A stretch of 64,000 nucleotides of DNA from Micromonospora purpureochromogenes (GTDB lineage: Bacteria; Actinomycetota; Actinomycetes; Mycobacteriales; Micromonosporaceae), in contig NZ_LT607410.1 in assembly GCF_900091515.1 (NCBI RefSeq), positions 5,022,001 through 5,086,000 on the forward strand, given 5' to 3'. A model generated the notes under the pieces. The model was not told where the DNA came from. It worked only from the letters and a program-made list of their open reading frames with translations, and made no database searches. Positions 24,758 through 33,404 of this stretch are shown piece by piece. The translations under genes and the position numbers were made by a program. How positions within the stretch are numbered: the stretch's first letter is position 1; every line of letters starts with the position of its first letter.

Positions 24758-26296
24758 TCAGCTCGCCGCCGCCCGGGCCAGCCGGCCGCGGTCGATCTTC
24801 CGGTTGGAGTTCAGCGGGAACTCGTCGAGGTGGGTGTACCGGCGGGGCAGCATCCCTTTCGGCAGGATCTCGGCGAGCTGCTTGGCGAGCTGGGCGGCGG
24901 GCACCTGCTCGCCGGTGTAGTAGACGACGATCTCCACCAGCCCGTCGACGGTCCGGGTGACCGCCACCGCGTCCCGTACGCCGGGGCAGCCGGCGAGGGC
25001 GTGCTCGATCTCGGCCAGCTCGATCCGCCAGCCGTTGACCTGCACCTGGGCGTCCCACCGGCCCAGGTAGACGAGTTCGGAGTTGGCCAGCTGGCGCACC
25101 CGGTCGCCGGTGCGGTACCAGCGGCGCCCGTCGTGGTCGAGGAACCGTCCCTCGTCGTCGGCCGGGTCGAGGTAGCCGGGGGTCATCTGCGGGCCGGTGA
25201 CGCAGAGCTCACCCTCGTGGTCGGACAGTTCCCCGTCGGGGGTGCGCAGCAGGGCGTCGTGCCCCTCGTGCAGGTGCCCGATCGGCACCAGCCCGTTGAC
25301 GCAGAGCCCCGGCGAGGTCTCGGGCGACCAGCGGTGGCCGGTGATGGTGAGGGTCAGCTCGGTGGGGCCGTAGATGTTGGCCACCGTGGACCGGTCGGCG
25401 GCGGCGTGCCAGTCGGCCAGGTCGGCCGCGCGCAGCGCCTCTCCCGCGAACAGGCTCCAGCGCAGCCCGGGCATGCCGCCGGGGCGCAGGCCACCCAGCC
25501 GGCGGATCAGCGTGATCGCGCTCGGCGCGGAGAACCAGACGGTCACCGCGCGCTCGGCGAGGAAGCCGGGCAGGTCCCGGTAGGCCTGCGCGGGCACCGG
25601 CTGCACGGTCGCCCCGGCCCCCCAGGCGCAGAACATGTCGAACGCCGCGCAGTCGAAGTTCAGGTCGAAGGTCTGCGAGAAGACGTCCGTGGTGTGGAAG
25701 TCGTAGTGCCGGTCCACCAGCCGGAAGTAGTGGTCGGTCATGCCGTAGGTGATCGGCACGCCCTTGGGCCGGCCGGTGGAGCCGGAGGTGAACAGCACGT
25801 AGGCCACCTGCGACGCGGTGACCGGCAGCGGCGCGTCGAGGGGCCGGTCGCCGAGCGGGATGCGCGCCGCGCCGGGCACCGCGTCGGCGTCCAGGCCGGG
25901 CGCGAGCACCGGCAGCTCCAGCCCGGCGCCGGCCAGCTCGCCGAGGGTGGCCAGGCCGGCCTCGTCGGCCACCACGGCGGTCGCGCCGGAGACCTCCAGC
26001 ATCCGCCGGGTCCGCGACACCGGGAAGCCGGCGTGCAACGGTACGACCGTGGCGCCGGCGTACAGCACGGCCAGGATTCCCGCGTACGCCTCGACGCTCT
26101 TGCCGGTGAGCACCGCGACCGCCGCCGGCGGCTGGTCCCCGGCGGCGCGCAGGGCCGCGGCCCGGGCCAGCGCCAGCTCGTGCAGCTCCTCGTAGCTGAC
26201 GGCGCGGGATCCGACCCGCAGGGCCGTGCCGGTGGGGTTGGCCGCCAGGCCGCGAAGGAAACGCGCCGACAGGGCGGGACCGTCCACGTCTACCAT
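24758..26296 (-). CDS. Discrete amino acid adenylation enzyme (starter activation)
   Basis: 512 residues from the ATG at 26296, which has GGAG 6 bases upstream. A longer reading from a GTG at 26374 would add 26 residues including a rare TTA codon and has no ribosome site. Motifs: LFTSGSTGRPKG (168-179), NFDCAAFDMF with the Asp (215) that usually binds the alpha-amino group, NIYGPTE (307-313), YRTGDRVRQL, and NRKIDR with the catalytic Lys500. No fused carrier or condensation domain. DltA-like stand-alone ligases share this layout. It probably aminoacylates the discrete carrier encoded divergently 104 bases away. Substrate is not predictable; Asp215 favours an amino acid over an aryl acid. Confidence 0.92.
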   Translation of the reverse strand: MVDVDGPALSARFLRGLAANPTGTALRVGSRAVSYEELHELALARAAALRAAGDQPPAAVAVLTGKSVEAYAGILAVLYAGATVVPLHAGFPVSRTRRMLEVSGATAVVADEAGLATLGELAGAGLELPVLAPGLDADAVPGAARIPLGDRPLDAPLPVTASQVAYVLFTSGSTGRPKGVPITYGMTDHYFRLVDRHYDFHTTDVFSQTFDLNFDCAAFDMFCAWGAGATVQPVPAQAYRDLPGFLAERAVTVWFSAPSAITLIRRLGGLRPGGMPGLRWSLFAGEALRAADLADWHAAADRSTVANIYGPTELTLTITGHRWSPETSPGLCVNGLVPIGHLHEGHDALLRTPDGELSDHEGELCVTGPQMTPGYLDPADDEGRFLDHDGRRWYRTGDRVRQLANSELVYLGRWDAQVQVNGWRIELAEIEHALAGCPGVRDAVAVTRTVDGLVEIVVYYTGEQVPAAQLAKQLAEILPKGMLPRRYTHLDEFPLNSNRKIDRGRLARAAAS

Positions 26297-26311
26297 CCGG
26301 TGCTCCAACAG

Positions 26312-26327
26312 TAAGGGGCGACAGGGG
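26312..26327 (+). promoter_or_regulatory. AGGGG pair in the divergent adenylation/carrier promoter region
   Basis: TAAGGGGCGACAGGGG lies on the strand of the carrier gene, 74 to 89 bases before its start, with cores 9 bases apart. It matches the short-spacing version of the cluster motif less well than the PKS and SDR sites. Confidence 0.35.
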
Positions 26328-26400
26328 TTGTCGGCCGCTCGGGCAGGTACTTGTATCGAGGTCACCGCCGACACCGGTTCCGACAGATTCGGAGTGACCC

Positions 26401-26673
26401 ATGCTGGACGAACGGTTCGAGGGGATCCTGCGGGGTTACCTGGCCTTCCTGTCGCCGACCGACACCCTCACCGAGGACACCCCGCTGCGCGACTTCGGCC
26501 TGGACTCGATGGCCACGGTGGAGCTGATCTCCGACCTGGAGTCGACGTACCGGATCCGGTTCGTCGACGACCTGCTGAGCCTGGAGAACTTCGCCACCCC
26601 GGGCACGATCTGGGCGAGCCTCACCGCGTTGGGCGTCACGGGCCAGGTGACCGAGGCCCGGGTCGGCCACTGA
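26401..26673 (+). CDS. Discrete acyl/peptidyl carrier protein
   Basis: 90 residues with DFGLDSMATVELI; Ser36 is the expected 4'-phosphopantetheine site. The acidic, four-helix carrier size is normal. The ATG follows GGAG. It is divergent from the adenylation gene, so the natural reading is that it receives the activated starter. Because the KS-only PKS protein has no carrier of its own, this protein could alternatively supply that KS with a nucleophile or acceptor (speculative). No transacylase that would move the starter to the loading ACP of the PKS is seen in the window. Confidence 0.93.
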   Translation: MLDERFEGILRGYLAFLSPTDTLTEDTPLRDFGLDSMATVELISDLESTYRIRFVDDLLSLENFATPGTIWASLTALGVTGQVTEARVGH

Positions 26674-26724
26674 CCCGTGACGCCCGTGTGAGGCAATGCT
26701 GGTGCAGCCCCGTACCCGCGGAAA

Positions 26725-26740
26725 CCCCTAGCGCCCCCTG
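26725..26740 (-). promoter_or_regulatory. CAGGGGGCGCTAGGGG motif between two convergent genes
   Basis: It has the 10-base AGGGG spacing of the PKS and SDR sites but lies downstream of both the carrier gene and the LAL gene, where no promoter is expected. It may be chance, or a decoy or distal site. Confidence 0.25.
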
Positions 26741-26797
26741 ACGTGCGCGGCCGCCGGCGGCCTTGCGGTCGACGGCTTCGCGGAACCTGTGGACATA

Positions 26798-26834
26798 CGA
26801 CGGCGTCCCGACCGGTCCGGTCGGGACGCCGTCG
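26798..26834. terminator. Bidirectional terminator hairpin between carrier and LAL genes
   Basis: A perfect 18-base inverted repeat (CGACGGCGTCCCGACCGG and its complement) around a single T, placed in the 225-base gap between convergent genes. There is no T-tract, as is usual in high-GC actinomycetes. Confidence 0.75.
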
Positions 26835-26898
26835 GGTGTCCGGACAGCGGAGCGCCCGCCCGGAGCACGGTCCCGGGTGCTGCGGGCGGGCGCGGTCC

Positions 26899-29736
26899 TC
26901 ATCCGGCCAGTTCCTCCCAGTCCTGCCCGGCGTGGAGCAACCCGGTGGTGGCCCCCTCGCCACGGGACTCCGACAGCCGCTTGCGCAGCTCGTGCTCGGC
27001 CGGCAGGTCGGTGCGGCGGGTGATGCCGAGCTTGCGGTAGACCCGGGTCAGGTGCTGGTCGACGGTGCTGACGGTGATGTACAACGTCTGGCTGATCTCC
27101 CGGTTGGTGTGCCCCAACGCGGCCAGCTTCGCCACCCGTCGCTCGGCCTCGCTGAGCACGTGCCGGCCCTCCTTCTCCCGGTCGTGCCAGCGGCCCACCA
27201 GCGCGGGCGGCTCGACCGGACGGTCCCCGCCGGCGGGGACGGCCGGCCCGGTGGTACCCGCCTGGGCCACCTGCGCGGCCCGCCGGGCCAGCACCCGGGC
27301 CCGGTCGAACTCACCGAGCTGCTGCCGGACGACGCTGAACGCGGTCAGCGACCTGGACAGCTCCAGCCGGTCGTCGGCCGCCTGGAGGCACTCCACGCTC
27401 TGCCGCAGCAGCGTCGGACGCTGCGCCGGCTCGCTGGCGGCGGCGAGCACCCGCAGCGAGATGCCCCGCACCCGGACGTCGGCCGCGCGCGCCCGCTCCA
27501 GTTGCTGGGTGAGCAGGTCCCGGGCCTCGACGGAGCGGCCCAGCCGCAGGTTCACCTCGGCCAGGTCGCTGCGCCACGGGATCAGCGCCGGCACGTCCAC
27601 GTCCCATTCGCGCATCAGCCGGCCGCACAGCTGGAAGTCCCGTCCGGCGGCCAGCACCCGGTCGGTGGCCAGGTGGAACTGCCCCCGCGCCCGCAGGTAC
27701 GGCAGGCTGAAGACGGTGCCGAACATCGAGTCGGGCACCGGCGCCTGGAGCACCTCGGCCGCCTCCCGGAGCTCGCCCCGGGCGGTGCGCGCGACGATCA
27801 GGGTGGCGCGCGGCTGACCGATCAGGACCCCCCAGCCCTTCTCCGGCAGCAGGGCCAGCGCCTGCTCGGCGTGCCGGATCGCGTTGACCAGGTCACCGCG
27901 CCGGTAGGCGATGCTGCCGGCCAGCGAGGAGAGCACCGCCTGCCAGGTGACCTCGCCACGCTCCGCGGCCTGCCGCATCAGCCGGTCGCACCAGGTGCGG
28001 GCCAGCTCCGGCTTGTTGCCGCGCTGCACCGCGAGCACCGCCGCGGCCACCACCTCCAGCGGGGTCTCACCGATCTGGCAGCTGCGCAGGATGTGCTCGG
28101 CACTGGTGGTGGCGGCCTCCCCGCCGCCCCGGCCCCAGAGCGAGGTGAGTCGCTGCGCCGCGTCCGCCCAGAGGTCCCTCGGGTGGGTGGTGCCGCTGGG
28201 CCCGAACTCGGACAGGCGGCCCCGCGCCGGACCGAGGAACCAGTGGAAGCTGACGGCCAGCTCGGCCGCCGTCTGCGCGTCGATCGGATCCGCGGACGCG
28301 CCGAGCGCGGTGGCGGCCCGGGCCGCCGCGTCCTCGTCGCCGTTCCACAGGCTGTAGCGGATCACCGCCGCCGCGTCCGGGCCGTGCAGTTCCCCGTCCT
28401 GCACCGCGCCCTGCAGACACGGCAGGTACGCCAGCGTGGCCGACGGGTTCCGTCGCCAGAGCGCGCCGGTGAGCGCGTGCATGATGGCGATCCGTTCCTT
28501 CCGGTCGGTGCAGCCGGAGAGCGCCAGTTCCAGGCAGCGCACCGCCAGGCCCGGGTCGTCCGCGGCCAGCGCCTGGTCGGCCGCGGTACGCAGCACCCCG
28601 ACCGCCCAGTCGGCGGGCACCTGCTCGGCGTTGAGCAGGTGCCGCCCGGCCTCGGCCGCCGGGGCGCCCTGCTGGTGGAGCAGGTCGGCGGCGCGGACGT
28701 GGACGGCGGACCGTTCCGCCGGGGTCATGTTCTCCAGCACCGTGGTGGCACCGAGCGGATGGCGCATGCGGCAGTCCCGCAGTACGCCCGCCTCGGTCAG
28801 TATTCCGACGATCTCCTCGGCGGTTTCGTTCCGCATTCCGAGAAGACGGCCGATCAGGGCCGGATCGGAACGCTCGTTCAGTACCGCGGCCGCGGCTGCC
28901 ACGTCCAGCAGCTGCGCGTCCCACCGGTGCAGGCCGGCCAGCACGGCGTGGGCATATCCGTCACCGACGACGGGCGTGGCCCCGTCCTCGATCCCGGCAT
29001 CCGACGCATTGTCGTCGAGCAGCGCGTGGACCAACAGCGGATTACCGTTTGTCAGCTCGTGGTATTCCTCGGCCACCGACTCGGGCGCCGTCTTTCCCCA
29101 TTTCCCGGTGAGCAGATCGGCGATGTCCGGCACGGTCAACGCCGACAACCTGATGCTCTCGTGCGGTTGGCGGGTCAGTTCCGTGTAGAAAAGCGGCAGG
29201 GTCGGCCGGCGTCGGTGCCACTTGCCCAGGACGAGCAGCATTCGGGCCGCGTCCATCCGTCGTTGCAGCGACAACAACAGCCGCAGCGAGGCGGAATCGG
29301 CGAACTGCAGATCGTCGATCACGATCACGAGGGTGCGCTCCCGGGCCAGGCCCAGCAGCACTCCGCAGAACTCACGCATCCAGCCCGATCGAGCATCCGG
29401 CTCCGCCAGCGGGTCCGACCATCCCCCGTCCCGGTCACCCGCATCGGCCGAACCGATGAGCCGGGCGGCCCGTTCGGGCAGCGCGTCCACCAGGTCGGCA
29501 CCGCGGAACAACTGATCGACCACTCCGAGCGGCACCGACTGCTCGGCCCGCGATGCCGTACCACTGAGAAGTAACGCCCCCGTCTCCACCGCGTAACGCG
29601 AAAATTGATGGAGCAGATATGTTTTACCGCTGGCGAGTCCCCCCTCGACGAGCGCCAGTCGACCGCTTGAGCCGTCGCATTGGCGAAGGAGCCCTTGCAA
29701 CAGCGACAGGGCCCCCTCATATCCCATGGTCGCCAC
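26899..29736 (-). CDS. LAL-family (large ATP-binding LuxR) transcriptional regulator
   Basis: 945 residues. The N-terminal AAA ATPase domain has Walker A GGLASGKT (32-39) and a Walker B-like TLVIVIDDLQFAD segment. A long helical, TPR-like middle follows, then a C-terminal LuxR helix-turn-helix about 861-915 (LSEAERRVAKLAALGHTNRE and on). LAL proteins, relatives of MalT, are usually pathway activators of macrolide-type clusters. The GTG start has AGGGG 9 bases upstream, which doubles as the TAGGGG-like string at 29747-29754 and is therefore ambiguous as an operator. Convergent with the carrier gene. Probably the activator acting at the TAGGGG repeats (inference). Confidence 0.93.
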   Translation of the reverse strand: MATMGYEGALSLLQGLLRQCDGSSGRLALVEGGLASGKTYLLHQFSRYAVETGALLLSGTASRAEQSVPLGVVDQLFRGADLVDALPERAARLIGSADAGDRDGGWSDPLAEPDARSGWMREFCGVLLGLARERTLVIVIDDLQFADSASLRLLLSLQRRMDAARMLLVLGKWHRRRPTLPLFYTELTRQPHESIRLSALTVPDIADLLTGKWGKTAPESVAEEYHELTNGNPLLVHALLDDNASDAGIEDGATPVVGDGYAHAVLAGLHRWDAQLLDVAAAAAVLNERSDPALIGRLLGMRNETAEEIVGILTEAGVLRDCRMRHPLGATTVLENMTPAERSAVHVRAADLLHQQGAPAAEAGRHLLNAEQVPADWAVGVLRTAADQALAADDPGLAVRCLELALSGCTDRKERIAIMHALTGALWRRNPSATLAYLPCLQGAVQDGELHGPDAAAVIRYSLWNGDEDAAARAATALGASADPIDAQTAAELAVSFHWFLGPARGRLSEFGPSGTTHPRDLWADAAQRLTSLWGRGGGEAATTSAEHILRSCQIGETPLEVVAAAVLAVQRGNKPELARTWCDRLMRQAAERGEVTWQAVLSSLAGSIAYRRGDLVNAIRHAEQALALLPEKGWGVLIGQPRATLIVARTARGELREAAEVLQAPVPDSMFGTVFSLPYLRARGQFHLATDRVLAAGRDFQLCGRLMREWDVDVPALIPWRSDLAEVNLRLGRSVEARDLLTQQLERARAADVRVRGISLRVLAAASEPAQRPTLLRQSVECLQAADDRLELSRSLTAFSVVRQQLGEFDRARVLARRAAQVAQAGTTGPAVPAGGDRPVEPPALVGRWHDREKEGRHVLSEAERRVAKLAALGHTNREISQTLYITVSTVDQHLTRVYRKLGITRRTDLPAEHELRKRLSESRGEGATTGLLHAGQDWEELAG

Positions 29737-30813
29737 GTTTGCATACCCCTAAGTAGCGTAGTAGTCGAAACGCTCCAACACTGGTAGCCACGTTGCGGCG
29801 TATCATATCCACAGATCGACGGTGATGCTAGTCCGACCTCTTTAGCACAGATCGGGCACAAGGCCCTGGTCAGGCGCTTCTGTCGGCGATCCGATCCGGG
29901 CGAATTGCAGAATGTCCAGTTCGCCGGTGTATCCCATTTTTATTGCGACTGATCACGCCGCTGCGTTTGCCCCACTAATCAATCCGGAACGATGTGAGCG
30001 ATCTTCAAATGTCACGAACCGTTACTTGATTCGGCAACTTATCGTTCACTTTTCGCTGATCGGCGGCGGCGGGATCCCGGCATTCGCGCAGGTCCGGTCC
30101 GCTCCTGCCGGGCCGCACCCGCCGGACGCTCAGCTCCGCCGCCGGCCCGTCGTCACCCGGCAGCGGTTGTGTGACCTGGCCGTGACCTACCCGGACCGGT
30201 CGGGACGTCTCGACGACCCGGACGAGAGGTGTTCCCCGCGCCGACCGTCCGGCCCGTCCTCCCCGCCGAACGGCGAGCCGGGACGGCCCGCCGGCCCGCC
30301 TCTCCCTCGTACGCGCCCATCGACCTGGCCGGTTGCCGACAGGTGGCCCGACCCACATTTCCGCATATCCGGCCGGGCTCCGGTGGCACCGAGGACCCGG
30401 GCCACCCGACCCTCGTTGCAGCACGTCCATCCGCTGCCATGGGGACGCTGCGCGCTGGACGGCAAGCGACGAGCGCCTACCAGCCGGCGGCTCCCCCGGT
30501 CGACCGGACGGTGCGGCGCGGACAAGAGCTCCCCGCTCTGCGGCCTGTCGCGCTGTCCCCGCCGGCCGTCACCGCAACACGCCGCACACCGTGCCGCGCA
30601 GGCACGGCGCCGGGACAGCGGGCACTGCGCCAGGCGGCAGGGACGGCTCTCGGGCAGCGACGAAGCGGCGCGCCCGACGAGGTCGTCGGGCGCGCCGCCG
30701 GAACGAATCGCACGTCCTGCTCGGACTCGGTGTCACCGCACCCCAGGTCACGGTCCCCGGCCAACGCCGGGGGCCAGCCCGCGTGCGGCAGGACGCCCCG
30801 CCCCACACCGGGC
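29737..30813. other. Long intergenic region upstream of the LAL gene, no supported gene
   Basis: The first 300 bases (29737-30050) are clearly more AT-rich than the rest of the window and probably hold the LAL promoter and its control sites, though I see no clean -35/-10 pair. From 30080 to 30810 the sequence is GC-rich with open frames on both strands, but none has a ribosome site or recognisable protein. A perfect 15-base hairpin with a 2-base loop lies at 30666-30697 (CGGCGCGCCCGACGA arms). Confidence 0.6.
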
Positions 30814-30842
30814 GCGGGGCGGGCCTGAAAGGCCCGCCCCGC
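30814..30842 (-). terminator. Terminator of the MMPL exporter gene
   Basis: A perfect 12-base stem (GCGGGGCGGGCC) with a TGAAA loop, 8 bases beyond the MMPL stop codon. The second hairpin at 30666-30697 further downstream may reinforce it. Confidence 0.75.
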
Positions 30843-30849
30843 CCGTGGG

Positions 30850-32973
30850 CTACTTGCTGGCCCGCACCGGCCCCGGCACTCCGGGGCTGACCGGCGCGGA
30901 GGCCTGCTTGCCGAGGTCCCGGTAGAGGCGCCCGGGCCACCAGCTCGCCCGGCCGATGTCGAAGGAGAGCGCCGGCACCAGCAGCGTCCGCACCAGGAAG
31001 GCGTCGAGCAGGACACCCACCGCGACGACCACCCCGAACTGGATCATGTCGACCACCGGCATGGAGGCGAAGACCGCGAAGGTCGCCGCCAGCACGATGC
31101 CGGCCGAGGTGATGACGCTGCCGGTGGTGGACAGACCACGGCGTACGCCTTCGGCATGGCCGTGTCGCGCGGCCTCCTCGTGCACCCGAGTCATCAGGAA
31201 GATGTTGTAGTCGACGCCGAGTGCCGCCAGGAAGACGAAGCTGACCAGCGGCAACTGCCAGGCCGTCCCCTCGTGCCCGAACACGTGCTTGAAGAGCAGG
31301 TGCGACGCGCCCAGTGCGGCGAAGTAGGACGCCACCACCGTGCCGAGCAGGACCAGCGGCGCCACCAGGGCGCGGAGCAGGATGATCAGGAACAGCAGGA
31401 TCACGGCGAGCACGACCGGGATGACCACCCGGGCGTCCCGGCTGGAGGCCCGGTCGATGTCCAGGGTCTCCGCGGTGGTGCCGCCGACCTTCGCGTTGGC
31501 CCCGGGTACGGCGTGCACCGCGTCCCGGATCTCGTCGATGGTCTCCTTAGCCGCGTCGCTGTCGGGCGCGTCCCGGAGCACCACGTCGATGATGACCCGC
31601 TTGCCGTCGGGGCTGGGCGACTCCTGACCGACCGTCGTGCCCTCCACGCCGGCGGCGGCGGCCTTGACCGGCCCGGCCGCCGAGGCGTCGGCGACGAGGA
31701 TGGCCGGGTCGGACGCGCCGGACGGGAAGTGCCGGGCGAGCTTCTCCTGCGCGGTGACCGACTGGGGCTTGGTCTGGAACACCTCGGTCTGGGCCAGCCC
31801 CATCTTGATGTCCAGCGCGCTGACGGCGAGGCCGCCGATCACGATCAGGCAGCCGAGCCAGACCACCCGGGGGTGACGGCCGACGGCGGTGCCGATCCGG
31901 GACCAGAACCCCCGCCCGGCCCGCGCCTCGTGGCCGAACTTCGGCACGAACGGCCAGAACACCCACCGGCCGGCGATCACCAGCAGCGCCGGCAGGATGG
32001 TGACCATCGCCAGGTACGCGCAGAGCACACCGGTGGCGCCGACCAGGCCGAGGCTGCGGGCGCTCTGCATGTCGGCCAGGGCGAGGCAGGCCAGACCGAC
32101 CACGACGGTCGCGGCCGAGGCGAGGATCGCCGGGCCCGAGCGGCGCAGCGCGATGCCCATGGCCAGGTGCTTGTCGGCGTGCCGGCGCAACTCCTCGCGG
32201 TAGCGCGCGATGAGCAGCAACGCGTAGTCGGTGCCGACGCCGAACAGCAGGATCATCAGCAGACTGGAGCTGGCCGGGTTGACCGGCAGCCCGGCGTGTT
32301 TGGCGAGCAGGTACGCGACCCCCTGGGTGAGCGCGCTGGCGAAGCCGACGGCCAGCAGGGGGAAGATCCAGAGGAACGGGCTGCGGTAGATCAGCAGGAG
32401 GAGCACGATGACGATCGAGCTGGTCGCGATCATCAAATTGACGTCGAGGTTCTCGAACGCCTGCGTGTAGTCGTTGAGCAGGCCGCCGGGGCCACCGAGG
32501 TCGACGTCCAGCCCGGCCGGGGCGCCGGCCTGGGCGGCGGTGCGCAGGTCCTTGACCGCGAAGTCGATCTCGACGTCGTCGCGGGTCAGCGGCACCACCA
32601 GCATGAGCGCCTTGCCGTCCTGGGACGGGATGGCCGGCTGGATGGCCGCGCCGCCGTCGGCGAACTTCGCGAACGCCGTACGGTCGGCCTCCACCTTGCT
32701 GCGGTCGGCGTCCTGGATCCCGGACTCGCGGGTGTAGACGGCGACCACCGGGACGGCCTCGGAGGCGGAGCGGTACCTGTCCAACTCCTCCATGACGGCG
32801 GTCGACTCGGCGCCGCGCGGGAGGCTGCCGGACGGAGTCCGGTCCTCGTACTCCTCGATCTTGCCGAAGAGCGGGCCGAGCACGACGGCGAGGACTATCC
32901 ACAACGCGAGGATGGCCCACTTGGTACGCCGACCACTCGGTAATTTGGCCAGTAGCCCGACAGAATCGCTCAT
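30850..32973 (-). CDS. MMPL/RND-type membrane exporter
   Basis: 707 residues with the two-fold MMPL layout: a first transmembrane helix (AILALWIVLAVVLGPLF), an extracytoplasmic domain, a block of helices with FGVGTDYALLLIARYREE, a second soluble domain, and a second block with LAALGVDYNIFLMTRVHEE. The paired GxxxDY motifs are those of the proton-relay helices of the family. MMPL proteins in actinomycete clusters export lipidic or polyketide products, so self-resistance by export is likely (inference). It diverges from the carboxylase gene across a 431-base region. Confidence 0.95.
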   Translation of the reverse strand: MSDSVGLLAKLPSGRRTKWAILALWIVLAVVLGPLFGKIEEYEDRTPSGSLPRGAESTAVMEELDRYRSASEAVPVVAVYTRESGIQDADRSKVEADRTAFAKFADGGAAIQPAIPSQDGKALMLVVPLTRDDVEIDFAVKDLRTAAQAGAPAGLDVDLGGPGGLLNDYTQAFENLDVNLMIATSSIVIVLLLLIYRSPFLWIFPLLAVGFASALTQGVAYLLAKHAGLPVNPASSSLLMILLFGVGTDYALLLIARYREELRRHADKHLAMGIALRRSGPAILASAATVVVGLACLALADMQSARSLGLVGATGVLCAYLAMVTILPALLVIAGRWVFWPFVPKFGHEARAGRGFWSRIGTAVGRHPRVVWLGCLIVIGGLAVSALDIKMGLAQTEVFQTKPQSVTAQEKLARHFPSGASDPAILVADASAAGPVKAAAAGVEGTTVGQESPSPDGKRVIIDVVLRDAPDSDAAKETIDEIRDAVHAVPGANAKVGGTTAETLDIDRASSRDARVVIPVVLAVILLFLIILLRALVAPLVLLGTVVASYFAALGASHLLFKHVFGHEGTAWQLPLVSFVFLAALGVDYNIFLMTRVHEEAARHGHAEGVRRGLSTTGSVITSAGIVLAATFAVFASMPVVDMIQFGVVVAVGVLLDAFLVRTLLVPALSFDIGRASWWPGRLYRDLGKQASAPVSPGVPGPVRASK

Positions 32974-33404
32974 TGAGCCGAAACCCTTCTATGCCCGTCT
33001 ATGCCGATTTCATCGTCCAGGGCACGGAGATCCCGGCGTCGTCCGCCTGGGGACGGGGACAAGACCTCGTCGCTCATCGGGCCTGACGGCCATTTCCCGA
33101 AGGTGCCCCACCACGCGGGGCACGCTTCTGCGTATGCCCCACGCGTACATGCTAAGCAGTACGGCGGAACAGCGTCAAGCACTTCGGCAGAGTGTCCGGT
33201 CAGTTGGGAAACAAGCCCTCCCACCCGGGTTGAGCTGCGGGAATGGCGGTGACCCTGGGGTGGTCGGGCGGGCGGCTAGGGGATCCGGCGCCCGGGTTAG
33301 GGGGCGGCCGTTCTGTTCGTGCCGCCATCGCCGGTGGTTACGTGATAGTCCGACCGGTCGGTTGACGGCGGGTCGACGTCGGCGAGCGTGAGGGGCGACG
33401 ACGC
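32974..33404. promoter_or_regulatory. Divergent control region between MMPL exporter and carboxylase
   Basis: 431 bases without a supported gene. Contains an imperfect palindrome at 33144-33163 (CGTAC-TGCT / AGCA-GTACG around a central A with one bulged base), a GTGCCCC/GGGGCAC hairpin at 33103-33123, and the TAGGGG pair at 33277-33303 on the carboxylase side. The palindrome looks like a TetR-type operator and would suit control of the exporter. Confidence 0.45.
33277..33303 (+). promoter_or_regulatory. TAGGGG direct repeat (21-bp spacing) upstream of accB-like gene
   Basis: TAGGGGATCC at 33277 and TTAGGGGG with its TAGGGG starting at 33298, exactly 21 bases apart, 102 to 128 bases before the carboxylase start. 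Layout, orientation and spacer CGCC match the P450 site at 2183-2210. Confidence 0.55.

Noticed and set aside
26296..26374. 26-residue N-terminal extension of the adenylation enzyme
   Set aside because: No ribosome site, contains a rare TTA codon, and leaves almost no room for the divergent promoters; the ATG at 26296 has GGAG at the right distance.
29747..29754. TTAGGGG just upstream of the LAL gene as an autoregulatory operator
   Set aside because: The AGGGG is 9 bases before the GTG start and is best explained as the ribosome binding site; there is no second copy at 10 or 21 bases.
30080..30810. Several open frames of 80 to 300 codons on both strands upstream of the LAL gene
   Set aside because: Arg/Pro/Gly-rich translations, no ribosome sites and no recognisable domains; typical of non-coding high-GC DNA.
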